NCBI GenBank assembly: GCA_021801355.1
Contig: JAJYYB010000005.1
Coordinates: forward strand, 62,001 to 126,000
From: Microcaldota archaeon
GTDB lineage: Archaea > Micrarchaeota > Micrarchaeia > Micrarchaeales > Micrarchaeaceae
Direction: 5' to 3'
Length of the DNA: 64,000 bases
The first letter of the stretch is position 1. Every line of letters starts with the position of its first letter. Of the stretch, positions 51,887-60,303 are shown in pieces. The notes under the pieces were generated by a model. It worked only from the letters and a program-made list of their open reading frames with translations, ran no database searches and was not told the origin of the DNA. Both the position numbers and the translations under genes were made by a program.

Positions 51887-52747
51887 GTGAACCACTGCAT
51901 GAGAATCGGTGATGCGGCAGAACGTATAATAGCAGGCAGGTGGATAGCAGGAGCCAGCATCATGGATGCCATAGAGCGTTCAAAAAGGCTGAACGCGTCA
52001 GGGATAAAGGCCGTAATAAATTACCTGGGAGAGGAGTTCGACGATGAAGAGGATGTAACCGATGCGGTGAACACATATCTAATGCTAATAAGAGAAATAA
52101 GCCGCACGCACATAAAGGCCGACATCTCAATGAAAGCTTCACAGATAGGTCTTAGGATAAGCAGATCCAAATTCACTGATAACTTCTCAAAGATAGTAAA
52201 ATTTGCAGATGGCAAAAAGGTATTCGTTTGGCTGGATATGGAGAACGCAAACGACGTTGGTGCAACAATAGCAGCCTATAGCTCTCAATTACGCAAGAAT
52301 CATAACATAGGCATATGTATACAGTCCTACCTGAAGCGCAGTTCTTCCGACATAAAGAGGCTTCTGAAAATTGGCGCGGCCATAAGGCTGGTAAAGGGCG
52401 CGTATTCAGCTGATCCTAGCGCTGCATACCAAACGAGACAAGATACCACGATAAACTACATCAAATTGATGAAGTATCTTTTCCTTAATTCCAAGTCTTT
52501 TGTAATAGCGACGCACGACGCGGAGATAATATCAGCGGCAAAGAAGCTTAACGCGGATAACAAAAGGCGGGTGTGGTACGCCATGCTCAATGGGATAAGG
52601 AACAGCTACGCAATAAAACTGGCAGCGCGGCGTGAAAACGTAGAAATCTACGTGCCTTTCGGAAGGCGATGGGTAAGTTATTCATACAGAAGGCTTAAAG
52701 AGGCAAGCAATCTTTCTTTAGTCCTGAGATCGCTCTTTAGCGGTTAA
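51887..52747 (+). CDS. Proline dehydrogenase (PRODH)
   Basis: The 286-residue protein has the PRODH barrel motifs: HIKADISMKASQIGLRIS, VWLDMEN, GICIQSYLKRSS, GAAIRLVKGAYSADP, FVIATHDAEI, WYAMLNGIR and VEIYVPFGRRWVSYSYRRLKEASNLS (the RRLxExxxN substrate-binding motif). It would oxidise proline to pyrroline-5-carboxylate with FAD and pass electrons to quinone. The following gene makes the reverse reduction. The P5C dehydrogenase domain of PutA is not present. Confidence 0.88.
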   Translation: MNHCMRIGDAAERIIAGRWIAGASIMDAIERSKRLNASGIKAVINYLGEEFDDEEDVTDAVNTYLMLIREISRTHIKADISMKASQIGLRISRSKFTDNFSKIVKFADGKKVFVWLDMENANDVGATIAAYSSQLRKNHNIGICIQSYLKRSSSDIKRLLKIGAAIRLVKGAYSADPSAAYQTRQDTTINYIKLMKYLFLNSKSFVIATHDAEIISAAKKLNADNKRRVWYAMLNGIRNSYAIKLAARRENVEIYVPFGRRWVSYSYRRLKEASNLSLVLRSLFSG

Positions 52748-52784
52748 GCAAAACCCGTATTATATCCATTCTAAACAAACTGAT

Positions 52785-53594
52785 ATGAAACCAGTGATGG
52801 TAATGAAGGCCAAGAGCAGTATAGGGATAATAGGGGTAGGCACAATAGGTTCGATAATAGCCGAAAGGCTGATAAGCAAGGGCTATACCGTCTACGGCAG
52901 CAGAAGGAGCAAGTTCAAGTTCAGCGGAATGCATACGACAACAGACAATCGCATGCTTATCAAGAATTCTGACATAATAATAATCGCCACAAAGCAAAAG
53001 GACGTCAAGGAGCTCGGCAGCAGCATAAACTCCGCTTTGGGGCGGAAGCTTGTGATATCCATCATGGCAGGCGTAAGCATAAGCCAGATAGAGCGCATCC
53101 TTGGCGGGAAAATGGTTTCGCGCGCGATGACGAACATAGCGTTCAGCGACGGCCGGGCGATATCCGCCTTCTGCTGCAATAAAATGCTCTCCAAGAGCGA
53201 TAAGGCCTTAATAAAAACCATATTGAGCACCGGAGGCGAGGTGATAGAAATAGAGGAGAAGCTAATGGACCCTTTCACAGTAATTGATAGCTGTGCCGTG
53301 GCTTTCTATTCGATGTTGCTAAATAGCATCAATGTATCCGCTTCCAAAACCCTAGGGTTCGACCCGAAGCTAGCGAAATGGATAATATTGAACACAATGC
53401 GCGCCACTCTCGAGAAGGCATCAAGCCACGATACATTCGAGGAGATGATACACCAGGTCAGCACTAAAGGGGGCATGACGGATGCAGGCCTGAATGTGCT
53501 TAAGGAAGGCGACCTCTACGGGCTTGTTGACAAGGCTTATGGCGCAGCTCTAAAAAGGGGCCTGGAGCTGAGCTCGATAGCCGAGCAGTCCTAG
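52785..53594 (+). CDS. proC: Pyrroline-5-carboxylate reductase
   Basis: The 269-residue protein has the N-terminal Rossmann motif SIGIIGVGTIGSIIAERLISKGYTVYGS, KPKDV-like IIIATKQKDVKEL, and LVISIMAGVSISQIERILG. The C-terminal dimer domain contains DAGLNVLKEGDLY near the end (the family reads TxxAL.L.E...). It reduces P5C to proline with NAD(P)H. It follows the proline dehydrogenase gene by 37 bp. ProRS follows after 67 bp. Confidence 0.88.
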   Translation: MKPVMVMKAKSSIGIIGVGTIGSIIAERLISKGYTVYGSRRSKFKFSGMHTTTDNRMLIKNSDIIIIATKQKDVKELGSSINSALGRKLVISIMAGVSISQIERILGGKMVSRAMTNIAFSDGRAISAFCCNKMLSKSDKALIKTILSTGGEVIEIEEKLMDPFTVIDSCAVAFYSMLLNSINVSASKTLGFDPKLAKWIILNTMRATLEKASSHDTFEEMIHQVSTKGGMTDAGLNVLKEGDLYGLVDKAYGAALKRGLELSSIAEQS

Positions 53595-53661
53595 AATTGC
53601 ATAATATAAAGATTTTATCGAACAATAGGTATAATCTGTACCTTAAGCGGGCAGCGGTGTT

Positions 53662-55131
53662 TTGATGGCCAAGGATTCCTCCGGCAAGGAAGAAAAGAAA
53701 ATGGGCATTACGGCCAAGAAGGAGGCCGACTTTTCCGAGTGGTACGTCCAAATACTGATAAATTCCGGTTTCATAGATTACAGCGACGTATCCGGCGCAA
53801 TAGTCTTCAAGCCTGATAGCTACTTCGTATGGGAGGGCATACAGAGGGCCGTTGACCCGTTGTTCAAGAAGGAAGGGATACAAAACGTTTATTTCCCTTT
53901 ATTCATACCTGAAAAGCTGCTGAACAAGGAGAAGGAGCACATAGAGGGCTTTTCTGCCGAGGTGGCTTGGGTTACCGAAGCCGGAAGTTCGAAACTGGAT
54001 GAAAAGCTTGCCGTAAGGCCGACTTCCGAGACCATAATGTACGCGTCATATTCGAAATGGATAAGGTCATGGAGGGACCTCCCCCTGCGACTGAACCAGT
54101 GGAACAATGTCGTGAGATGGGAATTCAAGCACCCTGTGCCTTTCCTCCGCACTAGGGAATTCCTGTGGAATGAAGGCCATACTGCATTCGCAACAAAGGA
54201 GGAGGCGGATGCGGAACGCGACCCCATACTCGGTATCTACGAACACGTCCTTAAGGATTACATGGCGCTTCCATACGTCAAGGGCAAGAAGACGCCAAGC
54301 GAAACCTTTCCCGGCGCATTGGGCACTTACAGCCTTGAGCATCTTTTGCCGAGCGGCAGGGCGCTCCAGGGCCCAGACTGGCACAGCGACGGCCAGAACT
54401 TCTCAAAGGCCTTCGATATCTCGTTCCTAAGCAAGGAAGGCAAGAAAGAATACGTCTACCAGAACACATTTGCAATAAGCACGAGGGAGATAGGGGTGAT
54501 GGTCGCCACGCATAGCGATAACAAGGGCCTGGTGATACCACCAAGGCTTGCAAGGATCCAGGCAGTAATAATACCGATATACAACAACGAAAACAAGGTA
54601 GAGGTGCTCAAGTATGCGGCCCAGATACATGATTCAATAAAAGACGATTTCAGGGTAATGCTTGACGATGACGATTCATATTCGCCAGGGTGGAAGTTCA
54701 ACCAGTACGAGATGACAGGCGTACCGGTGCGCGTGGAAGTAGGCAAGAGGGACTTGGATGCGCAAAAGGCTGTTCTCGTAAGAAGGGACAATGGGGTGAA
54801 GGAGGCTGTAGATGTCGCTAGCATCAAGGGGAAAATAAATGAGGCATTGGAAAGCATGCACAGGAATCTCTACGACAAGGCAAAGGCGTTCATGGACGCC
54901 AATACTATAGCAGTGCAAACTTACGACGAGCTAAAGAAGCGTGCCGATAAAGGCGGCTTCATGCAAACTCCATGGTGCGGTTCGGAGGCTTGCGAAGCAA
55001 AAATAAAGGAAGAAACGGGATTAAAGGGCACCAACATGCCGTTCGAAGCGCAAGACAAGGCAAAAGGCAAAAAGTGCGTATATTGCGGGAATGAAGCCAA
55101 GTCCATTGTAAACTTTGCAAAGTCCTATTAA
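53662..55131 (+). CDS. proS: Prolyl-tRNA synthetase, archaeal/eukaryotic type
   Basis: The 489-residue protein has the class II motifs (VVRWEFKHPVPFLRTREFLWNEGHTAFA for motif 2) and the C-terminal zinc-binding domain with C..C...CxxC (TPWCGSEACEAKI and KKCVYCGN). It lacks the bacterial editing insertion. The start is ATG 53662 or the ATG three bases on. It charges tRNA-Pro and ends a proline-related cluster (PRODH, P5C reductase, ProRS). Confidence 0.96.
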   Translation: MMAKDSSGKEEKKMGITAKKEADFSEWYVQILINSGFIDYSDVSGAIVFKPDSYFVWEGIQRAVDPLFKKEGIQNVYFPLFIPEKLLNKEKEHIEGFSAEVAWVTEAGSSKLDEKLAVRPTSETIMYASYSKWIRSWRDLPLRLNQWNNVVRWEFKHPVPFLRTREFLWNEGHTAFATKEEADAERDPILGIYEHVLKDYMALPYVKGKKTPSETFPGALGTYSLEHLLPSGRALQGPDWHSDGQNFSKAFDISFLSKEGKKEYVYQNTFAISTREIGVMVATHSDNKGLVIPPRLARIQAVIIPIYNNENKVEVLKYAAQIHDSIKDDFRVMLDDDDSYSPGWKFNQYEMTGVPVRVEVGKRDLDAQKAVLVRRDNGVKEAVDVASIKGKINEALESMHRNLYDKAKAFMDANTIAVQTYDELKKRADKGGFMQTPWCGSEACEAKIKEETGLKGTNMPFEAQDKAKGKKCVYCGNEAKSIVNFAKSY

Positions 55132-55137
55132 GCGCAC

Positions 55138-57309
55138 TCAATTTTCTTCAAATGTTATATTGTCTATCGCTACAATGTTAGACTCATTTTTGGTCTGTAT
55201 GTAACCGTCAAAGAAGCCTATTACGTTGCCCTGCTGGCCCTTTATCAGCCTCATTTTTACGGAGTAAAGTTTCGGTTGCGTACCAACCTCAATTGTATAG
55301 TTAAGGTGAGGCGCATCTGGTACCGCCGGATAGTACTGTATCGATAGCTCCTGCGGCTCTTCTGCGAAAGCCTCAAAGTTCATTGTAGCATTCAGGTAGG
55401 TGCCATTAACTTGTGTCTGGTTTCCGGCTGCCGGCGCATAAGTTACGATCACACCGTATTTGTTTGCCGGAGTCCACCATGTCGTGTTCACACCATCAAT
55501 ATCATATGCCAATTGGCCCCAGTACTCAGGTTCATAGTAGCTTATGAACTGCCTATAAAGGTTCGTGGATAGCGCCTTCTGCGTCGAGAAGATGGTTATG
55601 TTCCTGTCCGCATATATCGGCGAGCCGAACGTCCTGTTAAGCAGGTAGTACACCGTACCAAAAGCTTGCTGCGTATAAGCTCCGTCCTCAAGTATAATGA
55701 ATGCGGTCTTGTAATCCGAGAGCGTCTTTAGCGATTGCAGCGTATAATTCTCATTTATAGGAGATGTGTAAGGGCCATTGTAATAGCTAGCATTGTCGTA
55801 TGTAGCCAAATAGGTCGCTTCTGTTATCAGCGGCATGCTGAATAGAGTCAAAGAGTCCAGAGGCGTCTCCCTGGCCACGAAGCCCCCAACCAGCGGCTTG
55901 TCCATCGCAGATATGTAATACTCGGCCAAACCGTCATATATGTAATTCGGTATCGGCGATGCTGGCAGTACCAGGAATGAATAGTTCCCATTAAGCGAGC
56001 CAAGGCTGCTTATGGCCTGCGGTATGTAGGTGCTTGAAGTGGGCATTTGACCTACAAATGGCAGACCAAAACTCTCCAAGATGTACAAAATGATTACGAT
56101 CGACAAAAACCCGTATACATACCTGTTATCTAGGTTCTTGGATCGCATTTTCGCCAGTATGTCAGCAGTACCCAGGGCCGCAATCAAGCCTATAAATAGT
56201 GAACTCATGAAGTTGAACCTGTCCGGCTCCCTTATCACGTTTAAAATCGGCACGCTTTTCAGCAGCAGGTACGGTCCTGGTATGCCTGTGACCGTATTGC
56301 CTATTGTTATGTAAGGCCCTAAAGATAGCAGAATGAATATCAAGAGCATTGCGAACCACATGGCTGATTTTCTCCATGACTTGCGCAAGTGTACCGCCAT
56401 TAGGAAAAGTGCCGTATACCCAATGTAGCATATCCTGTCTATAAGCCCGGCCTGCAAAATGTTAGTATTGAAACTGAAACTTCCCAAATAAAACAGGTAA
56501 TTAGGTACGAAAAACGACAAAATATTGGCGCTCCACCCGATATTGTTGCTGATTGTGTTCTGCTGCATCACCACGCTTAAGCCGCCGTTACTGAATAGCG
56601 CCTGGGCGATAGGTATTATGCCCCAACTTCCCAATACGGATGCGGTGACAAACATTAATAGCAAGGAAATGGCGAACCGCTTATTGAAAACAAATGCCCT
56701 TTTGCTCTTCTGCAGCGCATAAAATACTATGATCAGCATGGCTGCAAGCAATGCCATCAGGCACTCCTCGGGTTCATCCATAAACACGATTAAAACCAGC
56801 GTCGCTCCTGCAGCCATGGGCCAGATTTTAGTGTCTCCCTCAAGTAGGTTCCTCATGAAAAAATACAGAAATAAGGCCATCCAGCCTACGAAGAAGAAAT
56901 CCATCCCGGTTATGTGCCCGGTGTGCAGTGCGCTGAAATCGAAAATCGCGCCGCCAACAAACGAAGCAAGCTGATTTTTCGTTATATACTCTATGAAGAT
57001 GAATGCGCAAAGCCCGCTTACAGCAAATCCCAAGAAAAATAGCACGTTGTATGCGAAACCTATGCTAACCAGCTGCAATGGTATCGACAATAGGCCGTCT
57101 ATGGGGGACGATGGCTGGTAAGCCATGTTTACTCCTATGGGCCAGAAGATAATCCTGGTCGTTGAGAATAATTGCCCACCCAGGTTAGTAACTGCGTATT
57201 TGGCCCACCACAAGTACCAGATATACTGGTACACATCACCGCTTTTGCCTATAACATTACTGGTTATATTGCCTATGAACGGCAGATACAGGACTAGCGC
57301 TATAAACAT
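55138..57309 (-). CDS. Large polytopic membrane protein, GT-C/YfhO-like
   Basis: The 723-residue protein has about 11-12 membrane helices in the first ~430 residues and a soluble extracytoplasmic domain after them. The first extracytoplasmic loop contains GKSGDVYQYIWYLWW and a WPIGVNMAY region typical of GT-C and YfhO-type proteins where an acidic residue binds the polyprenyl-sugar. FMDEPEECL and LNVIREPDRFNF resemble conserved cytosolic loops. The C-terminal half is rich in Tyr and N-x-S/T. It may be a glycosyltransferase of the surface glycan; no acceptor is known. Upstream in-frame codons lack an ATG, so ATG 57309 is used. Confidence 0.75.
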   Translation of the reverse strand: MFIALVLYLPFIGNITSNVIGKSGDVYQYIWYLWWAKYAVTNLGGQLFSTTRIIFWPIGVNMAYQPSSPIDGLLSIPLQLVSIGFAYNVLFFLGFAVSGLCAFIFIEYITKNQLASFVGGAIFDFSALHTGHITGMDFFFVGWMALFLYFFMRNLLEGDTKIWPMAAGATLVLIVFMDEPEECLMALLAAMLIIVFYALQKSKRAFVFNKRFAISLLLMFVTASVLGSWGIIPIAQALFSNGGLSVVMQQNTISNNIGWSANILSFFVPNYLFYLGSFSFNTNILQAGLIDRICYIGYTALFLMAVHLRKSWRKSAMWFAMLLIFILLSLGPYITIGNTVTGIPGPYLLLKSVPILNVIREPDRFNFMSSLFIGLIAALGTADILAKMRSKNLDNRYVYGFLSIVIILYILESFGLPFVGQMPTSSTYIPQAISSLGSLNGNYSFLVLPASPIPNYIYDGLAEYYISAMDKPLVGGFVARETPLDSLTLFSMPLITEATYLATYDNASYYNGPYTSPINENYTLQSLKTLSDYKTAFIILEDGAYTQQAFGTVYYLLNRTFGSPIYADRNITIFSTQKALSTNLYRQFISYYEPEYWGQLAYDIDGVNTTWWTPANKYGVIVTYAPAAGNQTQVNGTYLNATMNFEAFAEEPQELSIQYYPAVPDAPHLNYTIEVGTQPKLYSVKMRLIKGQQGNVIGFFDGYIQTKNESNIVAIDNITFEEN

Positions 57310-57514
57310 GTATATAAGGCCGATTTCTGCGAGCCTAATAAGGCGCGCCTTCGTTTCGCTATCTAATAATAATTGCTTCGTTTCATCTCCCTAATGCCGA
57401 TTCCCTACGGACCAGCAGACTAAGTGCCTGTAACTATTTTTTACCATTAGCCAAGTAATGTATATATTAAAAGTTATTTTAATAGTATTCACAATACAAT
57501 CAGTAAACTGCTTT

Positions 57515-57587
57515 AGCCCCGTCGTCTAGTGGCCAAGGACAGCGGGCTTTGGACCCGCGAACATCGGTTCGAATCCGGTCGGGGCTA
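57515..57587 (+). tRNA. tRNA-Gln(UUG), intact, integration site of an element
   Basis: Acceptor AGCCCCG/CGGGGCT, anticodon stem GCGGG/CCCGC with loop CTTTGGA (anticodon TTG), T-arm ATCGG-TTCGAAT-CCGGT and discriminator A. No intron. CCA is not encoded. Its 3' 57 nt are duplicated at 62225-62281, so the gene is the attachment site of the element whose integrase starts 21 bp downstream. Confidence 0.95.
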
Positions 57588-57597
57588 ATCCGGATTT
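57531..57597 (+). repeat. attL: tRNA-Gln 3' segment, direct repeat with 62225-62291
   Basis: 57531-57588 (GGCCAAGGAC... to GGGGCTAA) is identical to 62225-62282. One mismatch (T versus C) then CCGGATTT match again, giving about 67 bp. Confidence 0.93.
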
Positions 57598-57607
57598 TCG
57601 ACAGCAC

Positions 57608-58492
57608 TTGTCGTCGTTCGAATCCGGCAAGCAAGCGAAAGACATTTTAAGCAAACCGTTCGGATCGGTAGCCAAATCCGAACTAGAAAGAGTTAAGAAG
57701 GAGTTGGAAGAACTCCTGCCAAAATTGGGCAAGAAGGACATCAAGGTACTTCGCTCAATCATCTACCAACATTGGCAGAAGAGGTTCCGAAAGAACCACC
57801 CGCCAAAGTATGGTAGCATCAACAAAGGGTTCAACGATCAGGAGTTCCAGAAGTTCTTCAGGGCAATAGACAACGACAGGTTCTGCCTATTGTTTTTGTA
57901 CCAAGCGCAGCTTGGGCTAAGGATAGGCGAGGCGGTACGCGTCAACATAAAGGACATGGACTTGGAGACAAGGGAACTGACGCTAAGAACGGAAAAGGTG
58001 CAGACCGTGGACGTGCTACTCATACCTGTGCCGCTCTTCCAACAGACGTTGGCTTTCATAAAAGCCCACGCGAGCAGGATAGAGCAGGCGCAGGGATACC
58101 TGTTCTTCAAGGATAAGGGTGGCAGCGAGCGGGCGGAGCCATACTTTGACACCAACTACGCAAGGAACGCGTTTTGCAGGTATGTAAGGCTGGCCGGGCT
58201 GGACAGCGTATATGCAGAAAGCGATGAGCCGGCGGGCAAGCCTGGCCGAAGGCTGCACAGGCTGACAACGCACAGCTTAAGGCACTACGCGATTACCAGC
58301 TTCGCCAAGCACGCCAATGGGAACATCTTCTTGGCCAGCAAGTTTGCTAGGCACCACAATCCAAGGAACACCATGACCTACATCAACACCAACAAGGAGG
58401 AGCTTTACCAGCAGATAGATGGGGCGTTCGGAATCGGCCAAGCTATGGCTCTAAAGCTCAAGGTTTCCAAGAGCGAAAATGTATCATCATAA
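57608..58492 (+). CDS. int: Tyrosine recombinase (integrase)
   Basis: The 294-residue protein has the full active-site set: Arg105 (LGLRIGEA), Lys130 (LRTEKVQ), His222-x-x-Arg225 (HSLRH), His249/250 (ARHHNP) and nucleophile Tyr258 (MTYIN). A ~90-residue N-terminal helical core-binding region precedes. It recombines attP with the tRNA-Gln gene. Because the gene is intact, it is not the SSV type that is split on integration. The only start is TTG 57608 or a later codon; the first codons repeat GTTCGAATCCGG of the tRNA T-arm (57616-57627). Confidence 0.93.
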   Translation: MSSFESGKQAKDILSKPFGSVAKSELERVKKELEELLPKLGKKDIKVLRSIIYQHWQKRFRKNHPPKYGSINKGFNDQEFQKFFRAIDNDRFCLLFLYQAQLGLRIGEAVRVNIKDMDLETRELTLRTEKVQTVDVLLIPVPLFQQTLAFIKAHASRIEQAQGYLFFKDKGGSERAEPYFDTNYARNAFCRYVRLAGLDSVYAESDEPAGKPGRRLHRLTTHSLRHYAITSFAKHANGNIFLASKFARHHNPRNTMTYINTNKEELYQQIDGAFGIGQAMALKLKVSKSENVSS

Positions 58493-58546
58493 ACAGACCG
58501 AAATAGCGAAATCCAAAAGATGGTTTTTACTTTACATGCCCAGTCA

Positions 58547-58672
58547 ACTTTATCTGGCTATTGGCAATCAGATAAAGTTCAGCTTCGACGTAAAAATTTT
58601 AAGGCCCAAAATTTTACGTCGAGCGACTTTACATTGAATATACGTCATGTTCAGATAAAGAAACAGGTAAAG
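58547..58672. repeat. Iterons I: four CAGATAAAG sites
   Basis: ACTTTATCTG at 58547-58556 is the perfect inverted copy of CAGATAAAGT at 58569-58578 (12-bp spacer). A third copy, CAGATAAAG, lies at 58652-58660, and a variant CAGGTAAAG at 58664-58672. They flank the long hairpin and probably bind an element-encoded regulator, excisionase or replication factor. Confidence 0.7.
58585..58622. repeat. Long perfect-stem inverted repeat
   Basis: TCGACGTAAAAATTTT (58585-58600) and AAAATTTTACGTCGA (58608-58622) pair over 15 bp with one bulged A; the loop is AAGGCCC. It lies between iterons of family I, about 95 bp after the integrase stop. It could be a terminator, a recombination site or an origin hairpin. 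Confidence 0.75.
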
Positions 58673-58698
58673 TTCCTGTTATCAAAAATATGAAATGC

Positions 58699-58846
58699 GA
58701 CTTGGAACAAATTTTGAACTTGGAACAAAATTTCCAAATCGTTCCAAGTCGAGCCTTCGACGGCAAGGCCAAAAAGGCCGTTTTTCTGTCGTCGGGCGCC
58801 TCGCCATTATGAAAGTATGTTGTTTTGTAGCATTTCGTTCCAAGTC
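58699..58846. repeat. Iterons II: four GACTTGGAAC sites
   Basis: Direct copies at 58699-58708 and 58717-58726 (first base A instead of G), inverted copies GTTCCAAGTC at 58741-58750 and 58837-58846. Between the inverted copies is a GGCC-AAAAA-GGCC-G hairpin followed by TTTTT (58767-58785), a terminator-like structure. Confidence 0.7.
58767..58785 (+). terminator. Hairpin plus T-tract in the element control region
   Basis: GGCC-AAAAA-GGCC then G and five T. Orientation fits transcription from the left, possibly from the integrase side. Confidence 0.45.
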
Positions 58847-58855
58847 GCCCTGCAC

Positions 58856-59110
58856 CCGCCCCTAAGCCAGCTCCGCTGGCGCTCGGCAGGCTGTGGGCGG
58901 CTGTTTGCTTTGCTAGAAGGCTGCCCTTGCCCCCACCAAGGGCAGCCGCTTAAGCTAGCCGGGCGCCTTCGGTTGCGAAGGCTAGCCCAGCTCATAGGTA
59001 TCTTTAAGGCTCATGGGAGCCGACTGCCTAAGTTGTTAGGCTTGCAGCTCATTGGAGCGACCCCACGTAAGATGAGCATGGCGAGGCTTACGTGCTGGGT
59101 TTAAGGACAA
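58856..59110 (+). ncRNA. GC-rich multi-hairpin region, candidate structured RNA of the element
   Basis: At least seven stem-loops lie in tandem. CCGCCC/GGGCGG (58856-58861 with 58895-58900) encloses GCCAGC-tcc-GCTGGC (58866-58880). GGCTGCCCTTG/CAAGGGCAGCC is an 11-bp perfect stem with 7-nt loop (58919-58947), itself enclosed by GCTAG/CTAGC. GCCTTCG-GTTG-CGAAGGC is at 58965-58982, GGCTC-ATGG-GAGCC at 59008-59021, GCCTAA-GTTG-TTAGGC at 59026-59041, GCTC-ATTG-GAGC at 59047-59058, and CACGTAAG/CTTACGTG at 59064-59094. GC content is far above the AT-rich cargo. No match to tRNA, 5S, SRP or RNase P RNA was recognised. Strand is uncertain, because the stems fold on either strand. Confidence 0.5.
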
Positions 59111-59131
59111 GGCTTAAAGCATCTCACCGCC

Positions 59132-59935
59132 ATGACTATTAAACGGGGCTATTTTATGGGGGAGAAAAATTATGGATTGGACAGGGAAAACCGATTGCAG
59201 GAAAAAGTCCGTCATATTTTAGGTTTAGTATCTCAGCATTCCGTAGAATGGCAAACGGGCTGGGGCTACTATATAAACATAAAAGAAGAATTTGGAGAGA
59301 TAGGCAGAATAGGGTTTACTCTCAATCATGATAGGTCTCGTTTAGATTTAGGTATGCATTTCGGTGATACCTTAGAGCAGGCAAAAGAACTTTATTCTAA
59401 TCAAAATGTAAAATATGAAGATTTCGCATCACTAGCGCCTGATTTTGAACCGCATCCGAATCTTCACGTTGGTATACCATACCCGGGCCCATTTACGCAT
59501 ATTGCATGGTTTAAAACGCCTAAAGGACGAGAAAGAGAATATTTTGAGTATTGGAGAAAAAACTGGTCCGGACTAAAAGCGGATGAAAGGGAGTATATCC
59601 TCGATGCTTTAAAAGAGCTGGTTGATAATAAATTAATAAACGAAATAGGGCATCCTAATAAGTATTGGATTGACCAACTTAGACTGCCAATCCGCAGCCG
59701 CGAAGAGATAACTATCGAAGATGCAGTAAATAAGCCAGAGGGTGATTACCCGATGCTCGTTATTAGACCGGCATATGCAGTAGTAGTTTATGAATATTGT
59801 ACTGTGGAGGACGTGCTAAAGAAGGAAGGTGAAGAAATCGCCAGCGATTTAAGAACAAAGATTTCAAAATGTTTTGAAACCGTATTGAAAAAGAAGCCGT
59901 TCTATCTGGCTGAGGGACAAAACCACTCTATTTGA
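59132..59935 (+). CDS. Element cargo protein 1, unknown
   Basis: The 267-residue protein (ATG 59132; ATG 59156 is an alternative beginning MGEKNYGLDRENR) has no recognised family. It is soluble and mixed alpha/beta by pattern, with aromatic-rich segments (SVEWQTGWGYYINIKEEFG, GPFTHIAWFKT, YFEYWRKNWSG). Base composition is clearly more AT-rich than the chromosome, pointing to recent transfer. The next gene starts 4 bp after its stop, so an operon is likely. Confidence 0.7.
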   Translation: MTIKRGYFMGEKNYGLDRENRLQEKVRHILGLVSQHSVEWQTGWGYYINIKEEFGEIGRIGFTLNHDRSRLDLGMHFGDTLEQAKELYSNQNVKYEDFASLAPDFEPHPNLHVGIPYPGPFTHIAWFKTPKGREREYFEYWRKNWSGLKADEREYILDALKELVDNKLINEIGHPNKYWIDQLRLPIRSREEITIEDAVNKPEGDYPMLVIRPAYAVVVYEYCTVEDVLKKEGEEIASDLRTKISKCFETVLKKKPFYLAEGQNHSI

Positions 59936-59939
59936 AGCT

Positions 59940-60188
59940 ATGGCAGAACTATCATGGTTAAAAGGACGAGACTATATTATGACGGGCGAGAATGATAAGA
60001 ATGTTAAACCCGATGCGCATGCAATTCTACCTGATACTAAATGGGCCGCTACTGAAGAAGGCAGCGGATACCGCACCTGTAGAAGCACGCTGGATTATCA
60101 CAAAGGCAGCGGAAACACCACTAGAAATCCTAAAGGAGCTGGCGCAGGACAAGTCACAATAAAATTATTAGATTTTAGTTTTAGCTAA
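59940..60188 (+). CDS. Element cargo protein 2, small, unknown
   Basis: The 82-residue open frame starts 4 bp after the previous gene. No motif is recognised. It is Gly/Lys/Asp-rich with low complexity (GSGNTTRNPKGAGAGQ), so it may be disordered or a decayed gene. Confidence 0.4.
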   Translation: MAELSWLKGRDYIMTGENDKNVKPDAHAILPDTKWAATEEGSGYRTCRSTLDYHKGSGNTTRNPKGAGAGQVTIKLLDFSFS

Positions 60189-60303
60189 CTTATACGATTG
60201 GTGAATATATACGCAAAAGCAGAAAGGACAACTAAGGGCATTTTGCCATATAAACGAATTTAGCAAAAGTAAGGGATCGCCCGGCTTAACACACTTGCCT
60301 CAA

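Noticed and set aside
57526-57762. Minus-strand open frame of 78 codons through tRNA-Gln and the integrase start
   Set aside because: It reads across a tRNA and is antisense to the integrase; a near-identical spurious frame recurs at 62064-62315 because the att repeat is duplicated.
58817-59104. Plus-strand open frame of 95 codons across the hairpin region
   Set aside because: Composition follows the GC-rich stems; no ribosome-binding site and no protein-like pattern.
58856-59110. SRP RNA as identity of the hairpin region
   Set aside because: No domain IV motif (asymmetric loop and GNAR tetraloop with flanking AGCAGG) is present.
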